NCBI GenBank assembly: GCA_015056045.1
Contig: SVGZ01000001.1
Location: 1-64,000 of the forward strand
Direction: 5' to 3'
DNA length: 64,000 nucleotides
Source: Clostridiales bacterium
GTDB taxonomy: Bacteria > Bacillota > Clostridia > Christensenellales > Christensenellaceae
Position 1 is the first letter of the stretch; every line of letters begins with the position of its first letter. A program made the position numbers and the translations under genes. The notes under the pieces were generated by a model that had not been told where the DNA came from, ran no database searches, and was given only the letters and a program-made list of their open reading frames with translations. Shown in pieces: positions 1 through 9,434 of this stretch.

Positions 1-378
1 GAGTGTCTTTTTTCTGCATTTTTCGACCAGAATATCAAAGAGGAACAAGCCGAAAATTGCAAATACCACACCGCCGAAGATATGCAGCATCTTATCCCAC
101 CATGAAATCACATAATAGAACTTCCAGCAGTGACCCAACATAGAGCCAATGGCATAAAAATTGCAAAAGAGGAAAAAGGGCGTGCTGATCCTGCAGCGAA
201 ACAATCGTTCTGCGGCTGAAGGAAGCAGGATCAGCAGAATCGTCAGACATGAGAGGAATAATCTGTCTGATTCTCTGTTCTGCAAAAGCATTATTATGGT
301 ACATACAGTAAACGCTTCGCAAATTACCGTGCCCGTGATACGCAGTATTTTATCTGTTTTTGATAACGAATTTTCCAT
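1..378 (-). CDS. Multi-pass membrane protein, C-terminus cut by window edge
   Basis: The reading frame starts at an ATG at 378 and runs off the left edge after about 126 codons with no stop. It is very hydrophobic, with roughly four membrane segments, and carries a W-W-D-K-x-L-H-x-F-G-G-type motif near residue 97, which I associate with small uncharacterised DUF2238/YjdF-like membrane proteins of Firmicutes. Only seven bases separate it from the stop codon of the ftsH fragment upstream, so the two are probably co-transcribed and translationally coupled. Function is unknown. The frame is convincing; the family label is tentative. Confidence 0.6.
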   Translation of the reverse strand, partial: MENSLSKTDKILRITGTVICEAFTVCTIIMLLQNRESDRLFLSCLTILLILLPSAAERLFRCRISTPFFLFCNFYAIGSMLGHCWKFYYVISWWDKMLHIFGGVVFAIFGLFLFDILVEKCRKKTL

Positions 379-385
379 ATTTTTC

Positions 386-1006
386 TTATGAATGGAGGAT
401 GTTCATGAATTCCTCGCCTGTTATTGTTTCGTTGAGGTAGAGATGTTGTGCAAGTTGATCCAGCTTTGGTTTGTTTTCCAGAATGATCTGCTTTGCTTTT
501 TCATATTGCTTTTTTACAAGCGCAACGACTTCCCGATCGATCTCTGTCTGTGTTTCAGCCGAACAAGCAAGGGAAGCATCTCCACCGAGATACTGATTGG
601 TTACAGTTTCCAATGCTACCATGCCGAATTCTTCGCTCATGCCAAAGCGAGTGACCATTGCACGGGCGAGCTTAGTTGCCTGCTCGATGTCGTTGGATGC
701 ACCTGTTGTCACAGAGCCGACGGCGATCTCTTCTGCGGCGCGGCCGCCTGTGTAGGTGGCGATCTTGTTTTCGATCTCTTCTTTGCTCATGAGATAATGA
801 TTGTTTTCTTCCACCTGCATGGTATACCCGAGCGCACCGGATGTACGGGGAACGATGGTGATCTTCTGCACGGGAGCGGAATTATTCTGCTTTGCTGCTA
901 CGAGTGCATGACCGATCTCGTGATATGCTACGATCATTTTTTCCCGATCCGTAAGGATGGCATTTTTCTTCTGATAGCCTGCGATAACGACCTCGATGCT
1001 TTCTTC
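386..1006 (-). pseudogene. ftsH: 3' fragment of ftsH (M41 peptidase domain only)
   Basis: The C-terminal third of an FtsH-type membrane AAA+ protease. The zinc site H-E-I-G-H is at about 908-922, followed by T-x-G-A-S-N-D-I carrying the third metal-ligand Asp. FtsH is normally about 600-650 residues; here only about 205 remain, and the transmembrane and AAA+ ATPase domains are missing. Similarity to FtsH holds up to about 1006 (the E-E-S-I-E-x-V-I-A-G segment before the peptidase domain) and then stops where recombinase sequence on the opposite strand begins. No start codon or Shine-Dalgarno fits the fragment. It is either a disrupted gene or a contig chimera. Confidence 0.75.
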
Positions 1007-2536
1007 AAGTATGCTTTGGATCACGGATTCCGAAACCTCGTATTCTATGTGGACGATGGCTATTCCGGGGTAACATTCAATCGGCCTGACTTTCAGCGGA
1101 TGCTCTCCGATATTGAGGCAGGAAAGATTGCAACAGTCATCACAAAAGATCTTTCGAGATTAGGGCGTAACTACCTGGAAGCAGGCAGATACATCGAAAT
1201 GATCTTCCCTGAATGCGGGGTACGGTATATCGCCGTGAATGATCAGGTGGACACTGCGAACAGCGAATCCAATGATCTTATGCCATTCAGAAATGTATTC
1301 AACGAATGGTATGCGAGAGATACGTCTAAGAAGATTCGGGCGGTGGTTCAGAGCAAGTATTCCAAGGGTGAGCGATTTAATGGAAGCGCTCCCTATGGAT
1401 ATCTTTTGGATAAAGAAACCAAAAAACTCGTCATTGATCCTGATACCGCACCGATTGTGCAGAAAATTTATGATTGGTGCATGGAAGGATATGGTCCCAC
1501 GCAGATTGCTCGAATGCTGACAGAGCGAAAAATCCTTATTCCTGTTGCAGCGCATTATAAACGTACAGGAAAAATGAAGCACAGAAGTGCTATTGATGCA
1601 CCGACGCTTTGGGACACCGAAACGGTTACTCGAATTTTATATAACCGTGAGTATACCGGAGATACTGTGCTTGGCAGATGGAAGAACAAGTCTTATAAAG
1701 ACAAAAAAAGAATAGCTGTTCCAAAAGAAGAGTGGCACATCTTTGAAAATACCCATGAACCGATCATTGACAGGGAGAAATGGGAAATTGTCCAGAATCT
1801 GCGGGAAGAAACCAAACGCAGGAACTGCTCCACGGGAGAAAAAGACAAATTTGCAGGACTGGTAGTCTGTGCGGACTGCGGAAAGAAGATGTATAACTGC
1901 AGAGCGAAGTCATTGACCAGCATGCAGGAATCCTATGTATGCGGAAGCTACAGAAGAAAAACAAAAGACTGCACCGCACACTTTATTCGCACAGTAGTTC
2001 TGGAAGAATTGGTTCTCTCATCTGTAAAAGAAGTGCTAAAGGCTGCGAACGGGGACCGAGATTGGTTCCGTGAATATGCACTGGAGTGCGGTTTGCAGGA
2101 ACAACAGATCGCTCTCAAAGAACAAAAACGGGAGATGGAGAAAGCGACAAAACGTATTTCAGAACTGGATACCATTATCCAGAAACTGTTTGAAAGCAAC
2201 GCTGCAGGAAGAATCTCCGATGAGAGGTTTGACACTTTGTCGAAAGGTTATGAGCAGGAGCAATCCGAATTAAAGGAGAAACTCATTATGCTCACGAAAG
2301 AAGTTACCCTTGCAGAGGAAAAGAAATCCAACACGGAGCGATTCCTGAAGATCGCTGAAAAGTATGAAAATCTGACGGAACTCACTCCGACGATCCTGAG
2401 AGAACTCATAGAGAAGATTCTTGTCTATGAACCAACCTATGTTGGAAAGAAACGTATCCAAAAGATACAGATTTATTACAACTTCATTGGGAGGATCCAA
2501 CTCCCGACAGAAACAAAAAGGGCAGAGAGTGCATAA
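1007..2536 (+). pseudogene. Large serine recombinase, 5'-truncated
   Basis: About 509 residues of a large serine site-specific recombinase of the kind carried by conjugative transposons. Visible are the second half of the resolvase domain (V-D-D-G-Y-S-G, D-L-S-R-L-G-R, D-T-S-K-K, residues 1-110), the recombinase domain (about 120-240), a zinc ribbon with C288, C291, C312 and C322, and a coiled-coil C-terminal part. The N-terminal 30-40 residues with the catalytic Ser are absent because the frame enters antisense ftsH sequence at 1007. The frame stays technically open upstream to 392, but that part is the ftsH shadow. As it stands it cannot be catalytic. The 3' end is intact and followed by a good terminator. 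Confidence 0.8.
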
Positions 2537-2552
2537 CTCTCTGCTCTTTTTT
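2522..2552 (+). terminator. Terminator of the recombinase gene
   Basis: A perfect 9-bp stem (GCAGAGAGT at 2522-2530 with ACTCTCTGC at 2536-2544) around a 5-nt loop is followed by a T-rich tract. The recombinase stop codon lies inside the loop and stem, as in compact mobile elements. Confidence 0.85.
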
Positions 2553-2604
2553 GTGCCACAGCGTAGTTCTCTGTGACAGCACCTCTTTCCCTGCGGCGCT
2601 ATTT

Positions 2605-4395
2605 TTATAAGCTTAAAACGAGTTCTTCAAATTCGTCAACGGCTCTTGCAAATTCTGCCATGCATTCATCCACAACCGTTGTGAAGTCAATGCCTGCGAT
2701 CTTGAGGAGTTCAAGCGGATGGTCGCTGCCGCCTGCGGAAAGGAATGCCTTGTATTTTTCGAGGTTGCCTTCCTTTTCAAGACCGCGGACGATCGCCGCT
2801 GCACAGGAATAGCCTGTCGCATATTTATAAACATAGAAGGATTTATAGAAATGCGGAATTCTGGACCATTCATAGCAGATCGTATCGTCTCTTTCCATAT
2901 CCGGACCATGATAGAGTGCGTTGAGGTCGCCATAGACCTTGCAGAGTGCCTGCGAGGTAAGCGGTTCGCCTTTTTCTGCCATTTCGTGGGAAATCTTTTC
3001 AAATTCGGCAAACATCGTCTGGCGGAGTACGGTTCCTCTCATGCCTTCAATGTAGTTGTTGAGGAGGTATGCACGCATCTTCTTGTCTTCTGTGTTTTTG
3101 AGGAGGTGCTTTGTCATGAGGATCTCATTGACAGTCGAAGCGATCTCTGCAACAAAGATGACATAGTTCGAAGTTGCATAGGGCTGCGTCTTGTTTGCGT
3201 AATAGGTGTGCATGGAATGACCCATTTCGTGCGCAAGGGTGAACATATTGTCAAGGTCGTTGCTGTAGTTTAAAAGCATATAGGGGTGTACACCGTAAAC
3301 ACCCCAGGAATATGCACCGGATGTCTTGCCTTCGTTTTCGTAAACATCGATCCAGCCTTCGTTGAAAGCTTTCTTAACGACCTCGATATAATCTTCGCCA
3401 AGAACGGAAAGACCTTCCAAAACCATTTCGCAGGCTTTTTCATAGGGAACTTCATCCTGTACATCCGCAACAAGGGAAGTATAGATGTCATACATATGGA
3501 GCTTATCAACGCCGAGAAGTTTCTTTCTCAAAGCAACATATTTGTGCATAGCGGGCAGGTTTCTGTGGATGCTTTCGATCAGGTTATCGTAAACAGAAAC
3601 GGGGATGTTATCCGCAAAAAGGGCTCTTTCGCGTGCGCTGTCAAAACCTCTTGCCTTTGCATAGAAAACGTCTTTTTTGACGTTGGTGGAATATGCCGCT
3701 GTGATCGTGTTGGTGAATTTTTTGAATTCGCCATAGAATGCGTCATAGGCTTTTTCGCGTGTTTCTCTGTCGCCTGTGCGGAGCAGGTTGATATAGCGTG
3801 CGTGGGAAAGCGCTTCTTCTCTGCCGTCGCTTAAATGGATCGAAGGGAAGCGCATATCGGCATTATTGAGCATGGTGAAGATCGTCTGCGCACCGTCGGA
3901 GAAATCGCCGACCATGGAGAGCAGTTTTTCTTCTTTTTCGGATAAAATATGCTCTTTGCTGCGGAGAATATCCTTGAGGCCGAAAGCATAAACTTCAAGT
4001 TCTTTTTCTTCTTCGATGAATGCTTCGATCTTGCCTTCCTCTGCGGAAAGGATCAGCGGTTCATACCAGGATACTGCTTCGGAGAATTTTGTCATCATGC
4101 CCGAAATGCGTTCGACCAGAGACTGGAATGCAGCTTCGGAGTTATCCTGATCTCTGCCCATTTTTGCATAGACAAAGAGTCTTTCCAGGTGCAGGCTTGC
4201 TTCATCGATCAGCTTAAGACCGGCAAGAAGCGACTTTGCACTTTCGATCAGGCCGTCTTTTAAGGCTGCAAGCTGCGGGAGCATTGCTTCGAGTTCCGCA
4301 AATTCTTTTTCCCAGGCTTCCTGAGATTCAAAAATATCGCTGAGTCTCCATTTTGTTTCTTCGGGGAGTTCACATCTTTTCTTATTTCCGCTCAT
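2605..4395 (-). CDS. pepF: Oligoendopeptidase F
   Basis: A 596-residue M3-family zinc metallopeptidase that cleaves short peptides in the cytoplasm. The catalytic H-E-M-G-H motif is at about residues 388-392, preceded by an L-D-N-M-F-T-L-A segment, and the downstream F-Y-V-Y-K-Y-A-T-G-Y block typical of PepF is present. Length matches the family and there is no signal peptide. The ATG at 4395 is preceded by a GGAG ribosome site. It lies 12 bp behind the PFL-family gene, so both are probably one transcript. No obvious terminator separates its end from the recombinase remnant. Confidence 0.95.
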   Translation of the reverse strand: MSGNKKRCELPEETKWRLSDIFESQEAWEKEFAELEAMLPQLAALKDGLIESAKSLLAGLKLIDEASLHLERLFVYAKMGRDQDNSEAAFQSLVERISGMMTKFSEAVSWYEPLILSAEEGKIEAFIEEEKELEVYAFGLKDILRSKEHILSEKEEKLLSMVGDFSDGAQTIFTMLNNADMRFPSIHLSDGREEALSHARYINLLRTGDRETREKAYDAFYGEFKKFTNTITAAYSTNVKKDVFYAKARGFDSARERALFADNIPVSVYDNLIESIHRNLPAMHKYVALRKKLLGVDKLHMYDIYTSLVADVQDEVPYEKACEMVLEGLSVLGEDYIEVVKKAFNEGWIDVYENEGKTSGAYSWGVYGVHPYMLLNYSNDLDNMFTLAHEMGHSMHTYYANKTQPYATSNYVIFVAEIASTVNEILMTKHLLKNTEDKKMRAYLLNNYIEGMRGTVLRQTMFAEFEKISHEMAEKGEPLTSQALCKVYGDLNALYHGPDMERDDTICYEWSRIPHFYKSFYVYKYATGYSCAAAIVRGLEKEGNLEKYKAFLSAGGSDHPLELLKIAGIDFTTVVDECMAEFARAVDEFEELVLSL

Positions 4396-4407
4396 TATCT
4401 TTTCTCC

Positions 4408-5766
4408 TTAGTTTCTCTGGGAATGCAGCGGTGCAGGAATCCTTCCGCCGCGTGCAATAAATTTTTCTGGTGAATAGGGGTTATAGGGCATGATGGGTGC
4501 TGTTCCCAAAAGGCCGCCGAAGCTGACTTCTTCGCCGACGTCTTTGCCCGGAACGGGGATAAGCCTGCATGCCGTTGTTTTGTTGTTGACCATGCCGATC
4601 GCCATTTCATCCGCAATGATCGCGGAAATAACGCTTGCCGGTGTATGCCCCGGGAGTGCGATCATATCGAGACCGACGGAGCAAACGGATGTCATCGCTT
4701 CGAGTTTGTTTAAGGTAAGCGCATCTTTTCTTACCGCATCGATCATGCCGGCATCTTCGCTGACGGGAATGAACGCACCCGAAAGACCGCCGACATGGGA
4801 AGAAGCCATGATACCGCCTTTTTTGACCGCATCGTTTAAAAGTGCCAATGCAGCCGTTGTGCCGTGTGCGCCGCAGCTTTCAAGGCCCATTGCCTCTAAG
4901 ATATGTGCAACGGAGTCACCCATTGCCGGTGTCGGTGCCAAAGAAAGGTCTACGATGCCGAAGCGTACGCCAAGGCGTTTGGAAGCTTCACGGGCTACAA
5001 GTTCGCCCATTCTTGTGACATGGAAAGCCGTCTTTTTGATTTTTTCGGCAACTTCGTCAAAAGGTGCGCCATCCATTTCCGCAAGTGCTGCACTGACAAC
5101 ACCGGGACCGGAAACGCCGACATTGATAACGCATTCGCCTTCGCCGACGCCATGGAAAGCGCCTGCCATAAAGGGGTTATCTTCAACAGCATTGGCAAAA
5201 ACAACGAGCTTTGCCGCGCCGATGCCGCCTTTATCTGCCGTTAATTCAGCGGATTTTTTAACGATCTCGCCCATTTTTTTGACAGCATCCATATTGATGC
5301 CTGCCCTTGTATTGGCAACGTTGACGCTGCTGCAGACGATATCCGTTGCCGCCAAAGCCTCGGGAATCGAATCGATGAAATTGGCTTCACCGGGTCTGAT
5401 CCCCTTATGCACGAGTGCAGAAAAACCGCCGATGAAGTTGACGCCGACTTCTTTTGCCGCTTCGTCAAGCGCAATGGCAAAAGGCACGCAATCAACCGCA
5501 CCGCAGGCTTCCGTGATCATCGAAAGCGGCGTGACCGAAATTCGCTTATTGACGATCGGGATGCCGAATTCGTTGGAAATATCTTCGCCTGTGCGGACGA
5601 GGTCCTTTGCATAGGTCGTGATCTTCTTTTTGATGTTGGAGATCACTTTGTCCTTATTGCTGTCTATACAATCGAGAAGCGAAATGCCCATCGTAACGGT
5701 GCGGACATCGAGCTTCTGATATTTGACCATATTGATGGTACTGATGATTTCATTGGTATTGATCAA
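4408..5766 (-). CDS. PFL-family protein (UPF0210/DUF711)
   Basis: A 452-residue cytoplasmic protein of the conserved UPF0210 'PFL family', recognised from the N-terminal E-I-x-x-T-I-x-M and [11 protein letters not shown] blocks and the Gly/Ala-rich barrel-like body. The biochemical role is not established. The likely start is a TTG at 5766 behind an AGGTG ribosome site; the first internal ATG would remove conserved N-terminal residues. The ACT-domain gene lies just upstream on the same strand. That pairing is common in Firmicutes and suggests a shared regulatory or metabolic role. Confidence 0.9.
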   Translation of the reverse strand: MINTNEIISTINMVKYQKLDVRTVTMGISLLDCIDSNKDKVISNIKKKITTYAKDLVRTGEDISNEFGIPIVNKRISVTPLSMITEACGAVDCVPFAIALDEAAKEVGVNFIGGFSALVHKGIRPGEANFIDSIPEALAATDIVCSSVNVANTRAGINMDAVKKMGEIVKKSAELTADKGGIGAAKLVVFANAVEDNPFMAGAFHGVGEGECVINVGVSGPGVVSAALAEMDGAPFDEVAEKIKKTAFHVTRMGELVAREASKRLGVRFGIVDLSLAPTPAMGDSVAHILEAMGLESCGAHGTTAALALLNDAVKKGGIMASSHVGGLSGAFIPVSEDAGMIDAVRKDALTLNKLEAMTSVCSVGLDMIALPGHTPASVISAIIADEMAIGMVNNKTTACRLIPVPGKDVGEEVSFGGLLGTAPIMPYNPYSPEKFIARGGRIPAPLHSQRN

Positions 5767-5779
5767 GATTTTTCACCTC

Positions 5780-6055
5780 TCAGATCCTGTGCATAGAGCT
5801 GAAGATCTCTTCACGCTGAACGTGGATCTCGATGCCGCCGAGTTCGCCTGCCAAAGCCTGCAGCTTCTCTTTGAATTCGCCGAAGCTGATCTGTAAATTT
5901 TCAACATCTACGAGCATGACCATGGTAAAAACGTCGCCCTGCATGACGGTCTGTGTGATATCAAGTATATTTGAATTAGCCAGAAAGCAGATATTGCTGA
6001 CTTTTGCAATGATGCCCGGCCTGTCTTTTCCGATTACTGCGATTACTGCGCGCAT
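5780..6055 (-). CDS. ACT-domain protein (UPF0237 type)
   Basis: A 91-residue single ACT-domain protein. It begins M-R-A-V-I-A-V-I-G-K-D-R-P-G-I-I-A, the typical ligand-binding beta-alpha-beta start. The frame is open 93 bases further upstream, but the ATG at 6055 is preceded by a GGAGGA site and gives the usual family length, so I use it. ACT domains bind small molecules, often amino acids, and the PFL-family protein downstream is its usual genomic partner. The exact function is unknown. Confidence 0.9.
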   Translation of the reverse strand: MRAVIAVIGKDRPGIIAKVSNICFLANSNILDITQTVMQGDVFTMVMLVDVENLQISFGEFKEKLQALAGELGGIEIHVQREEIFSSMHRI

Positions 6056-6157
6056 ATCTTCCTCCGATGTTTCTTTATGCCCTCTATTATAGCCGAAAAG
6101 CCGCCGATAGAAAAGACCCATCATTCCAAATTTGTTCAATTCTTTCACGATTAGGTC

Positions 6158-6186
6158 TTGAAATCTGCCTGTCTTTGTACTATAAT
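6158..6186 (+). promoter_or_regulatory. Promoter of tRNA-Thr
   Basis: TTGAAA at 6158-6163 and a perfect TATAAT at 6181-6186 are separated by 17 bp, about 8 bp before the expected start and 15 bp upstream of the tRNA. Confidence 0.85.
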
Positions 6187-6200
6187 AGACTTTGCGTGAT

Positions 6201-6277
6201 GCTGGTGTAGCTCAGTTGGTAGAGCACTTCATTGGTAATGAAGAGGCTCACGAGTTCGACTCTCGTCACCAGCTCCA
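6201..6277 (+). tRNA. tRNA-Thr (anticodon GGT), CCA encoded
   Basis: A complete cloverleaf. The acceptor arm GCTGGTG pairs with CACCAGC, the D arm is GCTC/GAGC, the anticodon stem CTTCA/TGAAG encloses the loop TTGGTAA (anticodon GGT), and the T arm ACGAG/CTCGT encloses TTCGACT. The variable region is six nucleotides. T at 6274 is the discriminator and CCA at 6275-6277 is genome-encoded. It stands alone as a single-gene unit with its own promoter and terminator. Confidence 0.97.
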
Positions 6278-6280
6278 GAA

Positions 6281-6317
6281 AAAACCTCATTTGTCAGATG
6301 ACAAATGAGGTTTTTTT
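6281..6317 (+). terminator. Terminator of tRNA-Thr
   Basis: A long stem built on CCTCATTTGTC/GACAAATGAGG with flanking A and T runs gives a strong intrinsic terminator that may work in both directions. Confidence 0.9.
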
Positions 6318-6452
6318 CAACGAAATTTGCCCTGATGGGCAAGTGAAATGATTCCATCGTGAAATATCTGCTTCGCAGATGATATACTCTTCGCATCACT
6401 TCTCACTCGTTTGCAAACAAATATGAATTATGACATAATATAATAAAAGAGG

Positions 6453-6633
6453 TTATGTCCGAATCAAAACTTAGATCGCCCGAAAGGAAGCGAGCGAAAC
6501 CGGTTATTGGCTTGAACTTTTATATCGAACAAAATACATTGATGAACATACTTTCAAATCTCTTTTAACAAAATGCACATCGGACAATGCTCATCGCTTC
6601 CTGCAAAACCGCAAAAGAAGGACTTAAGGAATA
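6453..6633 (+). pseudogene. Decayed four-helix-bundle (23S rRNA IVS-type) protein gene
   Basis: No intact frame covers this stretch, but pieces of a four-helix-bundle protein of the 23S rRNA intervening-sequence type can be read. R-K-E-A-S-E-T-G-Y-W-L-E-L-L-Y is read in one frame from about 6481, and M-L-I-A-S-C-K-T-A-K-E-G-L is read in a shifted frame from about 6587. The start-like M-S-E-S-K-L-R piece at about 6455 is in yet another frame. At least two frameshifts are therefore needed. The upstream 6320-6440 segment is a non-coding flank with small inverted repeats and no gene I can see. Confidence 0.6.
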
Positions 6634-6636
6634 ACC

Positions 6637-7437
6637 ATGACATACTTCATTTTACTTCTCATCTATTTCGCCCTCTTGGGCATCTTCGGGATCTGGCTGC
6701 CATCGATCGGTATCGATTTCGGCAAAAGCATCCCTTCGATCTTCGGTGCGATCATCGCCGTACAGGTCTTTAACCACAGGGCACATCGCCCGAACTTTTC
6801 ACGCCTGAAACTCCATTATCGCCAGCGCTATGCGGAATATATCGGCAATGCCTTTGACGGCAAAAGAGCACAGGAAAAGGCTCTTTACCTCGCCATCGAC
6901 GATATCCATTCGGGCAATTATAAACGCACAAAGAATGCCGCAAAACAGCTTCTGAAGCTAAAAGCCGAAACAGACGAAGAACAATTTGTCCGCGAAGTTT
7001 TCTTTGGCATGGCACAAAAAGAAATGCACGATATTCCCGAAGCGATCCTTGCCTATCGCCGAGCCTTCAAAATCAAGGAAGATGCCGGCATTCTGTCGGA
7101 GATCGGCAGACTTTTTGAAACGCTGCATGATTATGACAATGCGCTTGCCTGCCTTGATGAAGCCGCAGAGATCGGCCCCGAAAATGCGCTTGCACAGAAC
7201 AATTTAGGGCAGTTTTATATGCGGGCAGGCGAATATGAAAAAGCAATTCCCTTCTTCCTTGCCGCAGAAAATGCAGACGAATCTTTCCAGCCGGCTTTAT
7301 CGGGGCTTGCCGCTTGCTATAAGATCACCGGAAACGATGCCGGCTATGAGGAATATGTACAGAAAGCCGTCGAAAACGGCGCTTACAAAGAAGTGATCGA
7401 TGGATTCATCAGCGAACACAAACGATACGAAAGATAA
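6637..7437 (+). CDS. Membrane-anchored TPR-repeat protein
   Basis: A 266-residue protein. The first 45 residues contain one or two hydrophobic segments (residues 3-22 and 30-45), and the rest is helical with tetratricopeptide-like repeats from about residue 75; A-L-A-C-L-D-E-A-A-E-I-G-P-E-N-A-L-A and Y-E-K-A-I-P-F-F repeats are clear at about 165-215. TPR domains are protein-binding scaffolds and no partner is suggested by the neighbours. The ATG follows an AAGGA site and sits just after the decayed four-helix-bundle gene. Its own terminator follows. Confidence 0.8.
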   Translation: MTYFILLLIYFALLGIFGIWLPSIGIDFGKSIPSIFGAIIAVQVFNHRAHRPNFSRLKLHYRQRYAEYIGNAFDGKRAQEKALYLAIDDIHSGNYKRTKNAAKQLLKLKAETDEEQFVREVFFGMAQKEMHDIPEAILAYRRAFKIKEDAGILSEIGRLFETLHDYDNALACLDEAAEIGPENALAQNNLGQFYMRAGEYEKAIPFFLAAENADESFQPALSGLAACYKITGNDAGYEEYVQKAVENGAYKEVIDGFISEHKRYER

Positions 7438-7440
7438 AAG

Positions 7441-7468
7441 AAGCGTACCCATACGGTACGCTTTTTTG
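7441..7468. terminator. Bidirectional terminator between convergent genes
   Basis: The stem AAGCGTACC/GGTACGCTT with a 5-nt loop is followed by a T run on the plus strand and a shorter T-rich run on the minus strand. It serves the TPR gene and the converging lipoprotein gene. Confidence 0.85.
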
Positions 7469-8866
7469 TTAATAGACATTATAACCTTGATTATATAAAT
7501 ACAGAAGCTGCTGCTTTGTGAAAGGCCCGTCGATCTCCAGCTCATGAATCGTTATAAACAGTGCCGGCAATTCCGCATAAATTCCCATTTCACGAAGTGT
7601 TTTGACCTCCCATTTTACCATTTCATATTCAATGCGGCGAAGCAGCGGATAATCCATCCATTGCAGCTCTTCGATCAATCTTTTCGTCTTATTCATATCA
7701 TATTTCAGTTTTTGGCATCTGAAATAATAATCTTCCCCAAGGTTCTGCTTTACCCATTCGTTCATATCCTGATCTTCCGGGAAAAACTCATACCACCATT
7801 CCTCGAGCTTCATCAGTGTAACATAGTCCTCTGATGCATAACGCTCCTGATAGGTCTTCCCACGGTAAGGAATATATTCTTTCGGCTCTTTGCCTATTCC
7901 GACTTTAAGTGAAAACAGGAATTCGCCATCAGGATAGCGTTTAAGCGGCTCCGTATTTCTTGTGTAACCAATCTCCGAGTCTTCATCAATAATGTAATCT
8001 CCGGTAGTGGTTTCAATTTCCTCGCTTTTAACTATGCGCCAATCCGGGAGTTCGGGCAATTCCGGCATAGGGAACGGGAAATCCTCATTATAGGCATCCC
8101 ACATGAAAACATAGCCGAAACGATCGTCATAGGGATAAGCCAGAAGCTGCGCTTTGCTCATAAAAGCGCGCAGAACAATGCCGCAATACCTTGGCTCATA
8201 AATAAGTGTTTCAATACCGAGTTCTTTCAATCTTGCTTGTTCATCATTGTATGCCTGCCTGACCAGATCATATTCATATTCCTCCATCGTGTAAATGCTT
8301 AATCTCTCTTGAAATTCGCCGTATTCTTTCGCATTCACGTCGGGGAAATTTTTTCTTGCCCAGGTTTCTTTATTCGGCGGTTCATACGAAGTTTGTGTCT
8401 GCGGAAATAAGATGAATCCGTTTTTATAAATCAAATCATAAAAGAAATCGACCTGATGAAAACCGTTTTCATAATACTCTTCCATTCGTGAAGCATAGCT
8501 TCCCTTCACATTTCGCGAATCCGCAATATAATAGCTTTCCATGCTGTGTGTCAGAGAAATCGTGACATTGAAAATTTTATCTGCATGATCCGGATCGTGC
8601 AGAGCATCTTCAAGTGTCTTTTCCATAAAGATCGGCTTTGGCTCCATTTTATGGATCTCATATCGATGGTCCTTGTCAAAATCTATAGACTCGTAAGGCG
8701 TGAGATCGGAAAAACTGATTTCTTCTTTTCCGTAAAGATTGATGACGGACGCATCCTCTGAAAGCACGGAAATCGTCGGTATTTCTTCACTTTCCGGCTG
8801 TGTTTTTGCGCAGGCAGAAAGGAAAACCATTGCCAGCACGATCAGTATAAAAAATCTTTTTTTCAT
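7469..8866 (-). CDS. Lipoprotein of unknown function
   Basis: A 465-residue secreted lipoprotein. The signal peptide M-K-K-R-F-F-I-L-I-V-L-A ends in the lipobox L-S-A-C at about residue 19. The frame remains open further upstream into rplL antisense, but the ATG at 8866 has a CGGAG ribosome site and creates the signal peptide, so it is the real start. The mature part is rich in Asp, Glu, Tyr and Trp and I do not recognise a domain. The lipoprotein at 25136 has a similar composition and a similar C-terminal ending of T-x-x-x-L-L followed by G-Y, so the two may be distant paralogues. Confidence 0.8.
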   Translation of the reverse strand: MKKRFFILIVLAMVFLSACAKTQPESEEIPTISVLSEDASVINLYGKEEISFSDLTPYESIDFDKDHRYEIHKMEPKPIFMEKTLEDALHDPDHADKIFNVTISLTHSMESYYIADSRNVKGSYASRMEEYYENGFHQVDFFYDLIYKNGFILFPQTQTSYEPPNKETWARKNFPDVNAKEYGEFQERLSIYTMEEYEYDLVRQAYNDEQARLKELGIETLIYEPRYCGIVLRAFMSKAQLLAYPYDDRFGYVFMWDAYNEDFPFPMPELPELPDWRIVKSEEIETTTGDYIIDEDSEIGYTRNTEPLKRYPDGEFLFSLKVGIGKEPKEYIPYRGKTYQERYASEDYVTLMKLEEWWYEFFPEDQDMNEWVKQNLGEDYYFRCQKLKYDMNKTKRLIEELQWMDYPLLRRIEYEMVKWEVKTLREMGIYAELPALFITIHELEIDGPFTKQQLLYLYNQGYNVY

Positions 8867-8950
8867 GGGAAAACTCCGTTTTTTCTTTATCATAAAAGAA
8901 ATACCTGTGAGCGTCAAGAAATATCTTAGTCGTTTACAAATTTTTAACGC

Positions 8951-8985
8951 AAAAAAAGATCCATACATTTCTGTACGGATCTTTT
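8951..8985 (-). terminator. Terminator of rplJ-rplL
   Basis: On the minus strand AGATCC/GGATCT arms, extended by TACA/TGTA pairs around a 4-nt loop, are followed by seven T residues. It ends the ribosomal stalk operon right after rplL. Confidence 0.9.
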
Positions 8986-9002
8986 CAAATGCTTTTCCGA
9001 AA

Positions 9003-9371
9003 TTATTCGATAACAGCGTCTGCGCCAACTTCTTTGAGCTTAGCAACAACTTTTTCAGCTTCGTCCTTCGGGAGAGCTTCCTTAAGCTTTGTGGGAACGC
9101 CTTCAACAGCTTCCTTAGCTTCTTTGAGGCCAAGACCTGTGAGTTCGCGAACGACTTTGATAACCTTAATCTTTTCTGCGCCGAAGCTCTTAAGGATAAC
9201 GTCGAATTCTGTTTTTTCTTCAACTGCTGCTGCGGGAGCATCAGCGGGGCCAGCAGCGACAACTGCAGCTGCAGCGCTTACGCCGAATTTTTCTTCCATA
9301 GCTTTAACGAGCTCTGCGAGCTCCATAACGTTCATATTAGCAACTGCTTCGATGATCTGAGCGTGATCCAT
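9003..9371 (-). CDS. rplL: Ribosomal protein bL12 (L7/L12)
   Basis: A 122-residue stalk protein that recruits translation factors to the ribosome. It shows the N-terminal dimerisation helix ([15 protein letters not shown]), an Ala/Pro hinge, and the C-terminal domain with [15 protein letters not shown]. The ATG at 9371 follows a GGAGG site; the TTG five codons upstream is part of that site. It is the last gene of the rplJ-rplL operon and is followed by a terminator rather than by rpoB, which is the usual next gene. Confidence 0.97.
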   Translation of the reverse strand: MDHAQIIEAVANMNVMELAELVKAMEEKFGVSAAAAVVAAGPADAPAAAVEEKTEFDVILKSFGAEKIKVIKVVRELTGLGLKEAKEAVEGVPTKLKEALPKDEAEKVVAKLKEVGADAVIE

Positions 9372-9434
9372 TATAAAATCCTCCAATAAAAATTGTTTTA
9401 AAGAGTTGTTGTTTCGGTCTTATTGACCACGGCT

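Noticed and set aside
392-1006. Open frame extending the recombinase about 200 codons upstream
   Set aside because: It is the antisense of ftsH; the translated peptide has no resolvase features and no ribosome site.
4490-5614. Long plus-strand frame opposite the PFL-family gene
   Set aside because: Shadow frame with no ribosome site; the minus-strand protein is a clear family member.
8867-9262. N-terminal extension of the lipoprotein gene at 7469 through rplL
   Set aside because: It is antisense to rplL and its terminator; the ATG at 8866 has a ribosome site and creates a proper signal peptide.
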